Below are positions 31,952-41,140 of a DNA stretch of 64,000 nt, piece by piece. A model generated the notes under the pieces. It worked only from the letters and a program-made list of their open reading frames with translations. It had not been told where the DNA came from and searched no databases. The stretch comes from Acidovorax sp. A1169 (GTDB lineage: Bacteria > Pseudomonadota > Gammaproteobacteria > Burkholderiales > Burkholderiaceae_C): positions 1-64,000 of the forward strand of contig NZ_JAUZDX010000030.1 of assembly GCF_030704685.1 (NCBI RefSeq). Reading direction: 5' to 3'. Both the position numbers and the translations under genes were made by a program. The stretch's first letter is position 1, and every line of letters starts with the position of its first letter.

Positions 31952-32890
31952 TTACTGGCCCCAGCGCAGCACCAGGGGGTCCAGCCGGCGTGCAATGTCG
32001 ATCAGGCCCCGGCGCACCTCGGGGTGCATGGCGGGGAAGGGATGGCGCCCGGCCTCGCTGGCGATCACGCCGCCTTCCTTCATCAAGGCCTTGGCGGTGA
32101 GGATGCCGCCCTGGCGGTTTTCGTGGTTGATGAGTGGCAGCCAGCGCTGGTAGAGCGCGAAGGCCTGGTCGGCATCGCCCTGGCGGTGCGCTTCGATGAT
32201 GGGGCGTATGCCATCGGGAAAAGCCCCGCCCGTCATCGCGCCCGTGGCACCGGCATCGAGGTCGGCCAGCAGGGTGATGGCCTCTTCGCCATCCCAGGGC
32301 CCTTCGATGGCCGCGCCGCCCAGGCGGATCAGCTCGCGCAGCTTGCTGGCCGCGCCGGGCACCTCGATCTTGAAGTAGGCCAGGTGCTCGATCTCCTGCG
32401 CCATGCGCGCCAGAAACGGGGCCGAGAGCACGGTGCCGCTGGCGGGGGCATCCTGCACCATGATGGGAATGGTGATGGCATCCGACACCCGGGCATAGAA
32501 CTCGTAGATCTGCGCCTCGGGCACGCGGAAGGTGGCGCCGTGGTAGGGCGGCATCACCATCACCATGGCGGCGCCCATGTCCTGCGCGGCGCGGCTGCGC
32601 TCGGCGCATACGCGGGTGCCGTAGTGCGTTGTGGTGACGATCACGGGCACGCGGCCGGCCACATGCTCCAGCGACAGGCGGGTGAGCGTTTCGCGCTCGG
32701 CGTCCGACAGCGAGAATTGCTCGGAGAAGTTGGCCAGGATGCACAGGCCGTCCACACCAGCGTCGATCATGAAATCGAGACTGCGCCTCTGGCTGTCGAG
32801 GTCCAGGCGGCCGTCCTCGTGGAAGGTGGTGGGCACCACGGGAAAGATGCCGCGGTAGCGAGGGGACTGGGGGGATTTCGTTGTTTGCAT
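31952..32890 (-). CDS. DHDPS-family dehydratase/aldolase, probable L-2-keto-3-deoxyarabonate dehydratase
   Basis: This 312-residue protein is a class I aldolase-fold member of the dihydrodipicolinate synthase family. The active tyrosine is probably in MPPYHGATF and the Schiff-base lysine in LAYFKIEVPG. Lysine biosynthesis is unlikely. It follows an arabinonate-type dehydratase and shares the operon with an aldehyde dehydrogenase. In Azospirillum such a protein converts L-2-keto-3-deoxyarabonate to alpha-ketoglutaric semialdehyde. Start at 32890 chosen; an ATG/GTG choice five codons upstream does not change the call. A galactarate/glucarate-type dehydratase is the alternative. Confidence 0.8.
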   Translation of the reverse strand: MQTTKSPQSPRYRGIFPVVPTTFHEDGRLDLDSQRRSLDFMIDAGVDGLCILANFSEQFSLSDAERETLTRLSLEHVAGRVPVIVTTTHYGTRVCAERSRAAQDMGAAMVMVMPPYHGATFRVPEAQIYEFYARVSDAITIPIMVQDAPASGTVLSAPFLARMAQEIEHLAYFKIEVPGAASKLRELIRLGGAAIEGPWDGEEAITLLADLDAGATGAMTGGAFPDGIRPIIEAHRQGDADQAFALYQRWLPLINHENRQGGILTAKALMKEGGVIASEAGRHPFPAMHPEVRRGLIDIARRLDPLVLRWGQ

Positions 32891-32908
32891 GGGTCTACGG
32901 GTCAATGT

Positions 32909-34642
32909 TCAGTGCGAATGGCGCGGCACGGCAGCACCCCGGCAGCCGACGAGGAAGTCGAAGTCGCAGCCCTCATCGGCCTGCAGCACATGGTCCACGT
33001 ACAGGCGCTGGTAGCCGCCGCGCCCGCCCATGTCGGTGTTGGCCAGCGCGGCCAGGCGTGCGGCCAGCTCTTCGTCGCTGATGTCCAGGTGCAGGCGGCC
33101 CTGCTCGCAGTCGAGCTCGATGAAATCACCGTCGCGCACGGCGGCGAGCGGGCCGCCGGCAGCGGCCTCGGGCGCCACGTGCAGCACCACGGTGCCGTAG
33201 GCGGTGCCGCTCATGCGCGCGTCGGAGATGCGCACCATGTCCTTCACGCCCTGGCGCAGCAGCTTCGGCGGCAGGCCCATGTTGCCCACCTCGGCCATGC
33301 CGGGGTAGCCCTTGGGGCCGCAGTTCTTCATCACCATCACGCAGCTGGCGTCGATGTCCAGGTCTTCATCGACGATGCGCTCCTTGTAGTGCTCCAGGTT
33401 CTCGAACACCACGGCGCGGCCCCGGTGCTTGAGCAGCTCGGGCGAGGCCGCCGAGGGCTTGAGCACCGCGCCGCGCGGCGACAGGTTGCCGCGCAGGATG
33501 CAGATGCCCCCGTCGGCGATCAAGGGGTTGTCCAGAGTGCGGATCACCTCGTCGTTGTACTGGGGCGCCTCGCGCACGTTGTCCCACAGGCTCTTGCCGT
33601 TGACGGTGAGCGCGCCGGGGTGGGGCAGCAGGTCGTTCTCGCCCAGGCGGCGCAGCACGGCGGGCAGGCCGCCCGCGTAGTAGAACTCTTCCATCAGGAA
33701 GCGGCCCGAGGGCTGCAGGTCCACCAGGGTGGGCGTGCCGCGGCCGATACGCGTCCAGTCTTCCAGGTCCAGTTGCACGCCGATGCGGCCGGCAATGGCC
33801 TTGAGGTGGATCACGGCATTGGTCGAGCCGCCGATGGCCGCATTGGTGCGGATGGCGTTCTCGAACGCCTCGCGCGTCAAGATCTTGGAGAGCGTGAGCC
33901 CCTCGTGCGCCATCTCCACGATGCGCCGGCCCGACATGTGGGCCAGCACATAGCGGCGCGAGTCCACGGCCGGAATGGCCGCATTGTGCGGCAGCGAGGT
34001 GCCCAGCGCCTCGGCCATGCAGGCCATGGTGGAGGCCGTGCCCATGGTGTTGCAGGTGCCGGCCGAGCGGGACATGCCCGCTTCCGCCGCGAAGAACTGG
34101 TGTTCGTTGATTTCACCCGCCTTCAGCGATTCGTGCAGCCGCCACACGGCCGTGCCCGAGCCGATGTCCTTGCCTTCGAGCTTGCCGTTGAGCATGGGCC
34201 CGCCCGTGACCACGATGGCCGGCACGTCGCAACTGGCCGCGCCCATCAGCAGCGCCGGAGTGGTCTTGTCGCAGCCCACCAGCAGTACTACGGCGTCGAT
34301 GGGGTTGCCGCGGATGGATTCCTCCACGTCCATGCTGGCCAGGTTGCGCGTGAGCATGGCCGTGGGCCGCAGGTTGGATTCGCCGTTGGAGAACACCGGG
34401 AACTCGACGGGGAAGCCACCCGCCTCGTAGATGCCGCGCTTGACGTGCTCGGCGATTTTGCGGAAGTGGGCGTTGCAGGGCGTGAGTTCGGACCAGGTGT
34501 TGCAGATGCCGATGATGGGGCGGCCGTCGAACTCATGGTCCGGAATGCCCTGGTTCTTCATCCAGCTGCGGTACATGAAGCCGTTCTTGTCGGCGGTGCC
34601 GAACCATTCGGCGGAGCGAAGCTTGCGCGGGGATGTGGTCAT
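32909..34642 (-). CDS. IlvD/Edd-family dehydratase, probable L-arabinonate dehydratase
   Basis: This 577-residue Fe-S dehydratase dehydrates a sugar acid to its 2-keto-3-deoxy form. Cluster cysteines are in LVGCDKTTPA and SAGTCNTMGTAS, with a further one in the N-terminal IGICNTWSEL. GNLSPRGAVLKPSAAS and DARMSGTAYGT are typical of pentonate dehydratases rather than true IlvD. With the DHDPS-family enzyme and the aldehyde dehydrogenase it makes the non-phosphorylative L-arabinose route; D-xylonate or D-fuconate are other possible substrates. Confidence 0.86.
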   Translation of the reverse strand: MTTSPRKLRSAEWFGTADKNGFMYRSWMKNQGIPDHEFDGRPIIGICNTWSELTPCNAHFRKIAEHVKRGIYEAGGFPVEFPVFSNGESNLRPTAMLTRNLASMDVEESIRGNPIDAVVLLVGCDKTTPALLMGAASCDVPAIVVTGGPMLNGKLEGKDIGSGTAVWRLHESLKAGEINEHQFFAAEAGMSRSAGTCNTMGTASTMACMAEALGTSLPHNAAIPAVDSRRYVLAHMSGRRIVEMAHEGLTLSKILTREAFENAIRTNAAIGGSTNAVIHLKAIAGRIGVQLDLEDWTRIGRGTPTLVDLQPSGRFLMEEFYYAGGLPAVLRRLGENDLLPHPGALTVNGKSLWDNVREAPQYNDEVIRTLDNPLIADGGICILRGNLSPRGAVLKPSAASPELLKHRGRAVVFENLEHYKERIVDEDLDIDASCVMVMKNCGPKGYPGMAEVGNMGLPPKLLRQGVKDMVRISDARMSGTAYGTVVLHVAPEAAAGGPLAAVRDGDFIELDCEQGRLHLDISDEELAARLAALANTDMGGRGGYQRLYVDHVLQADEGCDFDFLVGCRGAAVPRHSH

Positions 34643-34669
34643 GGTGGTTGTGAGATAGAAAAAGGGGGG

Positions 34670-35707
34670 TCACTTGGAGGCGCGGCGCGTCAGCAGGCGC
34701 TGCAGCAGGCAGAAAACGAAGAGCAGCACGCCCACGACGATGCGGGTCCACCACGAGCTGAGCGTGCCGTCGAAAGAGATCAGGGTCTGGATGATTCCGA
34801 GCATCAGCACACCGAACAGCGTGCCCGCCACATAGCCCACGCCCCCGGTGAGCAGGGTGCCGCCGATCACCACGGCGGCGATCGCATCAAGCTCCATGCC
34901 CGTGGCGTGCAGGCCGTAGCCCGAGAGCATGTAGAAGGTGAACACCACGCCGGCCAGGGCCGAGCACAAGCCCGAGAGCGTGTACACCCCGATCACCGTG
35001 GCGCGCACCGGCAGGCCCATGAGCACAGCCGAGTGCTCGTTGCCGCCCACGGCATACACGTTGCGGCCGAAGGGCGTGCAGTGCGCGACGAAGATGGCGG
35101 CCAGCAGTACTGCCATGGCGATCAGCGCGCCCAGCGAGAGCGAGGCGCCCTCCCATAGTTCGAGGCGCCACTGCGCCATCTCCGAATACGCCTCGTCGGC
35201 CATGCTGATCGAATCGATGCTGATCAGGTAGCACAGGCCGCGGGCGAGGAACATGCCCGCCAGCGTCACGATGAAGGGCTGCAGCCGAAAGCGTTCGATC
35301 AGAAAGCCCATGAAGGCGCCGAACACCGTGCCCATGAGCAGCACCAGCGGGATGGCCGTGAACGGGCTCCAGTGGTGGTGCTCCACCAGGCTGGCCAGCA
35401 CCATGGTGGTCAGCGCCACCACCGAGCCCACCGACAGGTCGATGCCGCCCGAAAGGATCACGAAGGTCATGCCCACCGCGACGATGATCAAAAACGCGTT
35501 ATCAATCAGCAGGTTGAGGAACACCTGGGCCGAGAAGAAGCCGGTGTAGAGCACCGAGCCTGCCGTGGCCATGGCCACGAACAGCGCGATGGTGGCCGCC
35601 AGCGGCAGGTACTTGGGGTTCAGGCGCATGCTTGGAGAAACAGGGCGTTGTGTTGGCGCCTCGGCGCTGGGCGCCGCATCCAGGGTGGGGCTGTGTCCGC
35701 CGCTCAT
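34670..35707 (-). CDS. yjfF: sugar ABC transporter permease, YjfF-like
   Basis: This 345-residue permease of the ribose/galactofuranose (BPD 2) family has eight to ten hydrophobic segments. The conserved motifs are VILSGGIDLSVGS and AVGGNEHSAVLMGLPV. A hydrophilic N-terminus of about 30 residues precedes the first helix. The start at 35707 overlaps the upstream permease stop as ATGA. It pairs with the YtfT-like permease and the YtfR-like ATPase. Confidence 0.85.
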   Translation of the reverse strand: MSGGHSPTLDAAPSAEAPTQRPVSPSMRLNPKYLPLAATIALFVAMATAGSVLYTGFFSAQVFLNLLIDNAFLIIVAVGMTFVILSGGIDLSVGSVVALTTMVLASLVEHHHWSPFTAIPLVLLMGTVFGAFMGFLIERFRLQPFIVTLAGMFLARGLCYLISIDSISMADEAYSEMAQWRLELWEGASLSLGALIAMAVLLAAIFVAHCTPFGRNVYAVGGNEHSAVLMGLPVRATVIGVYTLSGLCSALAGVVFTFYMLSGYGLHATGMELDAIAAVVIGGTLLTGGVGYVAGTLFGVLMLGIIQTLISFDGTLSSWWTRIVVGVLLFVFCLLQRLLTRRASK

Positions 35708-36759
35708 GACAGGGCTCCCCCGGCCGTGGGTCGGCGCACCAGGGTGCCGATCTGCGCGCGGAAGTCGGGCGACTGCAGCAGCATCACGATGAACACCACC
35801 ACGGCCTTGACGACCAGGTTGATCTCGGGCGGCACACCCAGCGAGTAGATGGCGTAGGTCAGTGTCTGGATGATGAGCGCGCCGATCACGCTGCCCACCA
35901 GACTGAAGCGCCCGCCAGTCAGTGCCGTGCCGCCCAGCGTCACGGCCAGGATGGCATCGAGTTCCAGCATCTGGCCGGCGTTGTTGGCGTCGGCGCTCTT
36001 CACGTTGGAGCTGATGAGCAGGCCTGCAATGCCCGCGCACACGCCGCAGAAAGTGTAGGCCGCGACGACCAACCGGCGCGACTGCACGCCGGCCACCCGC
36101 GCCGCCGTGGGGTTGATGCCGACGGCCTGGATGAACAGGCCCAGCGCCGTGCGCGTGACCGCCAGGTAGAGCCCGGCAAACACGGCGGCCAGCACGAACA
36201 GCGAAAACGGCAGGCCCAGCAGGTAGCCCCCACCCAGGAAGAAGAAGGGCGCGTAGTAAATGGTGATGATCTGCCCGTCGGTGATCAACTGGGCGATGCC
36301 CCGGCCCGCCACCATCAGGATCAGCGTGGCGATGATGGGCTGCATGCCCACCTTGGCGACCAAGAGGCCATTCCACAGCCCGCACAGCGCCGCCACGCCG
36401 ATGGCGCCCAGGATGGCCAGCGGCAGGGGAAAGCGGCTCTCGCCGCCCGAGACCGAGCCGCCGATCATCCAGGCGCCGACGGCGGCGGCGATGGCTACCA
36501 CCGCGCCCACCGAGATGTCGATGCCGCGCGTGGCGATCACCATGGTCATGCCCAGCGACACCAGGGCCAGGGGCGCGGCGCGGTTGAGGATGTCGACCAG
36601 GCTGCCGTAGAAGTGTCCGTCGCGCCACTCGATGTGCAGAAAGCTCGCGTTGAAAGCCGTGTTCACGGCCAGCAGCAGGGCCAGCGTGACCAGGGGCCAG
36701 GTGAGCCGATGGCGCAGCGCCACCGAGAGAAAGGAGGAGGGGAGGGATGCGTCAGGCAT
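35704..36759 (-). CDS. ytfT: sugar ABC transporter permease, YtfT-like
   Basis: This 351-residue membrane permease has the motif VIATRGIDISVGA and about nine hydrophobic segments. It begins MPDASLPSSFLSVALRHRL. The ATG at 36759 overlaps the ATPase gene's end by 8 bp; a TTG four codons upstream is less likely. It is one of two permeases of the galactofuranose-type importer (E. coli YtfQRT-YjfF). Confidence 0.87.
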   Translation of the reverse strand: MPDASLPSSFLSVALRHRLTWPLVTLALLLAVNTAFNASFLHIEWRDGHFYGSLVDILNRAAPLALVSLGMTMVIATRGIDISVGAVVAIAAAVGAWMIGGSVSGGESRFPLPLAILGAIGVAALCGLWNGLLVAKVGMQPIIATLILMVAGRGIAQLITDGQIITIYYAPFFFLGGGYLLGLPFSLFVLAAVFAGLYLAVTRTALGLFIQAVGINPTAARVAGVQSRRLVVAAYTFCGVCAGIAGLLISSNVKSADANNAGQMLELDAILAVTLGGTALTGGRFSLVGSVIGALIIQTLTYAIYSLGVPPEINLVVKAVVVFIVMLLQSPDFRAQIGTLVRRPTAGGALS

Positions 36760-38287
36760 TTTCTGCGGCAATCAGTTCGTACACGGCTTCTTCGCTGCTG
36801 CCGGCCGGCAGCTCGCCAACCTTGCGGCGGTCGCGCAGCACCACGATGCGGTGCGCCACGCGAACCACCTCGCTCATTTCGGAGGAGATGAAGACCACGG
36901 CCATGCCAGCATCGGCCAGGCGCAGGATCTGCTCCATGATTTCCTGCTTGGCCGCCACGTCGATGCCGCGTGTGGGCTCGTCCAGGATCAACAGGCGCGG
37001 CTCGATGGCCATCCAGCGCGCGAGAATGGCTTTTTGCTGGTTGCCGCCCGAGAGCAGGGCGATGGGCGTTTCCACGCTCGCGGTTTTGATGCCCAGCAGC
37101 TGCACATAGCGCTCGGCAATCGCGGTCTGCTCGGCACGCGAGAGAAAGCGGCCCATGCCCATGCGCGCCTGCAGCGCCAGGGCAATGTTCTCGCGCACCG
37201 ACAACTCGGCCACGATGCCGTCGGTCTTGCGCTCCTCGGGGCACAGGGCCAATCCCTCGCGGATGGCGTCCATGGGATTGGAGAAGGCCACGGCCCGGCC
37301 GTCGATGCGCAGCACACCCCGGTCGGGCGCCTGCAGGCCGAACAGCAGCCGCGCCAGCTCGGTGCGGCCCGATCCCAGCAGGCCCGCCAGGCCCACCACC
37401 TCGCCCGCACGCACCTTCAGGTCGATGGGCTGCAACTGGCCGCTCTGGCCCAGGCCTTCGGCCTGCAGCAGGGCGTGCGCCGCGCCGTCGAACACGGGGG
37501 ATACGGGCGGCTCGGTGGACTGGGCTGCCAGCTCGCGCCCCAGCATGGCGTTGATCAGCGCCTGCGCAGGGAGGTCGGCCACGGCCCATTCGCCCACCCA
37601 GCTGCCGTTGCGCAGCACCGTGATGCGGTCCGACACGGCGTACACCTGGTTCAGGAAATGGGTCACGAAGACGATGGCCAGGCCCTCGCCACGCAGCCGG
37701 CGCAGCACCTCGAAGAGCTTTTGCACCTCGTCGTCATCGAGGCTGGAGGTGGGCTCGTCCAGGATCAGCACCTTGGCCTCGATGCTCAGCGCCCTGGCGA
37801 TGGCCACGAGCTGCTGCACGGCCACCGGGTAGTCCGAGAGCAGGCGCGTGACGTCGATGGACAGCCCGATGCGCGCCACCAGCTCGCGTGCGCGCTGGTG
37901 CAGCGTGGCCCAGTCGATGCGAAAACCCTGGGCGATACCGCAGCGCGGGTAGCGGCCGGCAAAGATGTTCTCGGCTACTGACAGGTTGGGGCAGAGGTTG
38001 ACCTCCTGGTACACGGTGCTGATGCCCAGGCGCTGCGCGGCCAACGGCGAATCGGGCCACACGGCTTGGCCGGCCAGGCGCATCTGTCCGCCACTGGCTT
38101 CGAGCACGCCGGTGAGCACCTTGATCAGCGTGGACTTGCCCGCGCCGTTCTGGCCCATGAGGGCGTGGATCTCGCCCGGGTACAAGTTGAGCTGCACGTC
38201 GCGCAGCACGGGGATGCCCGAGAAATGCTTGTGGATGCCCGTGAGTTCCATCACGGGAGAAACGGTGTGACCGGTGACCGCGTCCAT
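36752..38287 (-). CDS. ytfR: sugar ABC transporter ATP-binding protein, YtfR-like
   Basis: This 511-residue protein has two fused ABC ATPase domains. The first has Walker A GQNGAGKST and Walker B LILDEPTSSLD. The second has the degenerate loop GLLGSGRTEL, signature LSGGNQQKAILARW and LILDEPTRGIDVAAK. Its signature in domain one is modified (LSDYPVAVQQLVAIARAL), as in RbsA-type proteins. It energises the YtfT/YjfF permeases. Start at 38287 is the first ATG after the GguB stop, 5 bp away. Confidence 0.88.
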   Translation of the reverse strand: MDAVTGHTVSPVMELTGIHKHFSGIPVLRDVQLNLYPGEIHALMGQNGAGKSTLIKVLTGVLEASGGQMRLAGQAVWPDSPLAAQRLGISTVYQEVNLCPNLSVAENIFAGRYPRCGIAQGFRIDWATLHQRARELVARIGLSIDVTRLLSDYPVAVQQLVAIARALSIEAKVLILDEPTSSLDDDEVQKLFEVLRRLRGEGLAIVFVTHFLNQVYAVSDRITVLRNGSWVGEWAVADLPAQALINAMLGRELAAQSTEPPVSPVFDGAAHALLQAEGLGQSGQLQPIDLKVRAGEVVGLAGLLGSGRTELARLLFGLQAPDRGVLRIDGRAVAFSNPMDAIREGLALCPEERKTDGIVAELSVRENIALALQARMGMGRFLSRAEQTAIAERYVQLLGIKTASVETPIALLSGGNQQKAILARWMAIEPRLLILDEPTRGIDVAAKQEIMEQILRLADAGMAVVFISSEMSEVVRVAHRIVVLRDRRKVGELPAGSSEEAVYELIAAENA

Positions 38288-38292
38288 GGCTT

Positions 38293-39522
38293 TCAAGCTT
38301 TGTTTTTGTTGTAGACATCAACCAGCACGGCCGCCAGCAGCACCACGCCCTTGATGACCTGCTGGTAGTCGATGCCGATACCGAGGATGGACATGCCGTT
38401 GTTCATCACCCCCATCACGAAGGCGCCGATCACCGCTCCCATGACCTTGCCCACGCCGCCCGAGGCCGATGCCCCGCCGATGAAGCAGGCGGCGATCACG
38501 TCGAGCTCGAAGCCCAGGCCCGCCTTGGGCGTGGCCGTGTTCAGCCGGGCTGCAAACACCAGCCCCGCCAGCGCCGCCAGCACGCCCATGTTGATGAAGG
38601 CATAGAACGACAGCCGCTCGGTCTTGATGCCCGAGAGCTTGGCCGCCTTTTCGTTGCCGCCCATGGCGTAGATGCGCCGGCCAATGGTGGTGCGGCTGGT
38701 GACGAAGTCGAACAGCACGATCAGCAGCGCCATCACCACCAGCACGTTGGGCAGGCCTTTGTACGAGGCGAGCAGGTAGGCAAAATAGACCAGCAGCGCT
38801 GCGAATACCGCCGTGCGCGCCACGAAGAAGGCCAGCGGTTCGGCCTGCACGCCGTGCTTCAAGCGGTTGGCCCTCGCCCGCACCCCGGCCACGGCCAGCG
38901 CGACGGCCACGGCCACGCCCAGCAGCAGCGAGGTGAGCTTGAGCCCCTCGACGCTGAACAGGTCCGGTATGAAGCCCGAACTGAGCATCTGGAACTCGGC
39001 AGGGAAGGGCCCCACCGATTGCCCGGCGAGCAGCGCCAGCGCCAGGCCCTTGAAAACCAGCATGCCCGCCAGTGTGACGATGAAGGACGGGATGCGCGAA
39101 AATGCCACGAACCAGCCCTGCAGCGCCCCGATCACGCCGCCGCACAGCAGGCACACCAGCGATGCGGGCAGGAAGTGCCAGCGGTACTCCACCATCAGCA
39201 CCGCCGCCAGTGCGCCGATGAAGCCGCAGACCGAGCCCACCGACAGGTCGATGTGCCCGGCCACGATCACCAGCAGCATGCCCAGCGCCATGATGACGAT
39301 GTAGCTGTTCTGCAGCAGCAGGTTGGTCAGGTTGAGCGGCTGCATCAGCGTGCCGTCGGTCATGTACTGGAAGAAGCCCATGATGGCCACCAGCGTGATC
39401 AGCATGCCGTACTCGCGGAAATTGTGCTTGATGTGTTCGAGCAGTGGCTTGTCGTTGCCGGCTGGCGCCTCCGCAGAGGAGTTGGCGAGCGTGGCGGTGG
39501 AGGAGGGGGTCATTGGGGTCAT
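38293..39522 (-). CDS. gguB: multiple-monosaccharide ABC transporter permease GguB
   Basis: This 409-residue permease belongs to the GguB/XylH type. It is larger than RbsC because of an extra loop between central helices (VRARANRLKHGVQAEPL). The motif IVAGHIDLSVGSVCGF and AMGGNEKAAKLSGI are present, with about ten to twelve hydrophobic segments. In Agrobacterium, GguAB with ChvE imports several aldoses (arabinose, galactose, xylose). Start at 39522 lies 1 bp after the gguA stop. Confidence 0.9.
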   Translation of the reverse strand: MTPMTPSSTATLANSSAEAPAGNDKPLLEHIKHNFREYGMLITLVAIMGFFQYMTDGTLMQPLNLTNLLLQNSYIVIMALGMLLVIVAGHIDLSVGSVCGFIGALAAVLMVEYRWHFLPASLVCLLCGGVIGALQGWFVAFSRIPSFIVTLAGMLVFKGLALALLAGQSVGPFPAEFQMLSSGFIPDLFSVEGLKLTSLLLGVAVAVALAVAGVRARANRLKHGVQAEPLAFFVARTAVFAALLVYFAYLLASYKGLPNVLVVMALLIVLFDFVTSRTTIGRRIYAMGGNEKAAKLSGIKTERLSFYAFINMGVLAALAGLVFAARLNTATPKAGLGFELDVIAACFIGGASASGGVGKVMGAVIGAFVMGVMNNGMSILGIGIDYQQVIKGVVLLAAVLVDVYNKNKA

Positions 39523-39523
39523 G

Positions 39524-41041
39524 TCAACTTGCTTTCACGATCGCGCGCATGATCTTTTCCTGGGAGGCTTCGGCGGTGGGCATTTCGGCGACGAATCGGC
39601 CCTCGTTCATCACGTAGATGCGGTCCGTGATGCCCAGCAGCTCGGGCATTTCCGAGGAGATAACGATCACGCACTTGCCCTCGGCCGCCATCTGGGCGAT
39701 CAGGGTGTAGATCTCGTATTTGGCGCCCACGTCGATGCCGCGCGTGGGCTCATCGAGGATGAGCACGTCGGGGTTGGTGAACAGCCACTTGCCCAGCACC
39801 ACTTTCTGCTGGTTGCCGCCAGAGAGATTCACGGTCTTCTGGTCCACGCCGGAGCAGCGGATGCGCAGCTTGCGACGGTAGTCCTGCGCGATCTGGTGCT
39901 CGCGCCCATGGTCCATCACCGTGGCGGTGGAGATGCCGCCCAGGTTGGCCAGCGAGACGTTGAACTGGATGTCTTCACTGAGCACCAGGCCGTTGCCCTT
40001 GCGGTCCTCGGTGACGTAGGCCAGGCCATGGCGCACGGCTTTCTCTACCGTGCCGACGTCGATCTCCTTGCCGTTCAGCAGCACCTGGCCGCTGATGCGC
40101 TGGCCCCAGGATTTTCCGAAGATGCTCATCGCCAGTTCGGTGCGGCCCGCGCCCATGAGGCCGGCAATGCCCACGATCTCGCCGCGCCGCACAGTGAGGT
40201 CGACGCCCTTGATGACCTCGCGGTCGCTGTGCTGAGGGTGGTGGGCGCGCCAGTTGCGCACTTCGAACACGGTGGGGCCGATGTCGGGCTGGCGCGGCGG
40301 GTAGCGGTCGGCCATCTCGCGGCCCACCATGGCCTTGATCACGCGGTCTTCGCTGACCAGGCCGGTGCGGCAGTCGAGCGACTCCACGGTGCTGCCGTCT
40401 CGCAGCACCGTGATGGCATCGGCCACGCGCGATATTTCGTTGAGCTTGTGCGAAATCAGGATGCAGGTGATGCCCTGCTTCTTGAGTTCCAGCAGCAGGT
40501 CCAGCAGCGCCTGGCTGTCGTTCTCGTTGAGGCTGGCCGTGGGTTCGTCGAGGATCAATAGGCGCACCTGGCGCGACAGCGCCTTGGCAATCTCTACCAG
40601 TTGCTGCTTGCCCACGCCCAGGTGGGTGACCAGTGTCTCGGGTGATTCCTTGAGGCCCACTTTGCGCAGAAGCGCCTGGGCCTTGCTGTGCGCAGCCATC
40701 CAGTCGATCACGCCGTGCCGCGCTGTCTCGTTGCCCAGGAAGATGTTCTCGGCAATGGAGAGCAGCGGCACCAGCGCCAGCTCCTGGTGGATGATGATGA
40801 CGCCCAGGTGCTCGCTGTCGCGGATGCCGTCGAACTGGCGCTCCTGGCCTTCGAAGACGATCTCGCCGCTGTAGCTGCCGTGCGGGTAGACGCCCGAGAG
40901 CACCTTCATCAGTGTGGACTTGCCCGCGCCGTTCTCGCCGACGATGGCGTGGATCTCGCCGGCGCGCACGTTCAGGTTCACCTGGTTGAGCGCGACCACG
41001 CCGGGGAAGGTTTTGCGGATGTTCCGCATTTCAAGAATCAT
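39524..41041 (-). CDS. gguA: multiple-monosaccharide ABC transporter ATPase GguA
   Basis: This 505-residue tandem ABC ATPase has domain one with GENGAGKSTLMKVLSG, IIHQELALVP and LLILDEPTASLNEND. Domain two has GLMGAGRTEL, VNLSGGNQQKVVLGKW and LILDEPTRGIDVGAK. It is homologous to XylG and GguA. The ATG at 41041 gives MILEMRNIRKTFPGV. It works with GguB and the ChvE-like binding protein encoded upstream. Confidence 0.92.
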   Translation of the reverse strand: MILEMRNIRKTFPGVVALNQVNLNVRAGEIHAIVGENGAGKSTLMKVLSGVYPHGSYSGEIVFEGQERQFDGIRDSEHLGVIIIHQELALVPLLSIAENIFLGNETARHGVIDWMAAHSKAQALLRKVGLKESPETLVTHLGVGKQQLVEIAKALSRQVRLLILDEPTASLNENDSQALLDLLLELKKQGITCILISHKLNEISRVADAITVLRDGSTVESLDCRTGLVSEDRVIKAMVGREMADRYPPRQPDIGPTVFEVRNWRAHHPQHSDREVIKGVDLTVRRGEIVGIAGLMGAGRTELAMSIFGKSWGQRISGQVLLNGKEIDVGTVEKAVRHGLAYVTEDRKGNGLVLSEDIQFNVSLANLGGISTATVMDHGREHQIAQDYRRKLRIRCSGVDQKTVNLSGGNQQKVVLGKWLFTNPDVLILDEPTRGIDVGAKYEIYTLIAQMAAEGKCVIVISSEMPELLGITDRIYVMNEGRFVAEMPTAEASQEKIMRAIVKAS

Positions 41042-41140
41042 GGACTGGGCTCGTGCAGGAAGCGCTGCGGGCTTCCTCTGTTGTCTCACGTGGCCCTGGT
41101 ACCAGGGGAGATGCGCTGCCTCCCCTGGCCCAGGCCTGGG

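Noticed and set aside
31952..32890. DHDPS-family gene as dapA of lysine synthesis
   Set aside because: Operon context is sugar acid breakdown and the sequence departs from DapA around the active loop.
31682..35158. 1158-codon plus-strand frame opposite the sugar operon
   Set aside because: The longest open frame in the window but purely the antisense of dgoK, DHDPS-family, IlvD-family and yjfF genes, with no domain and no start signal.
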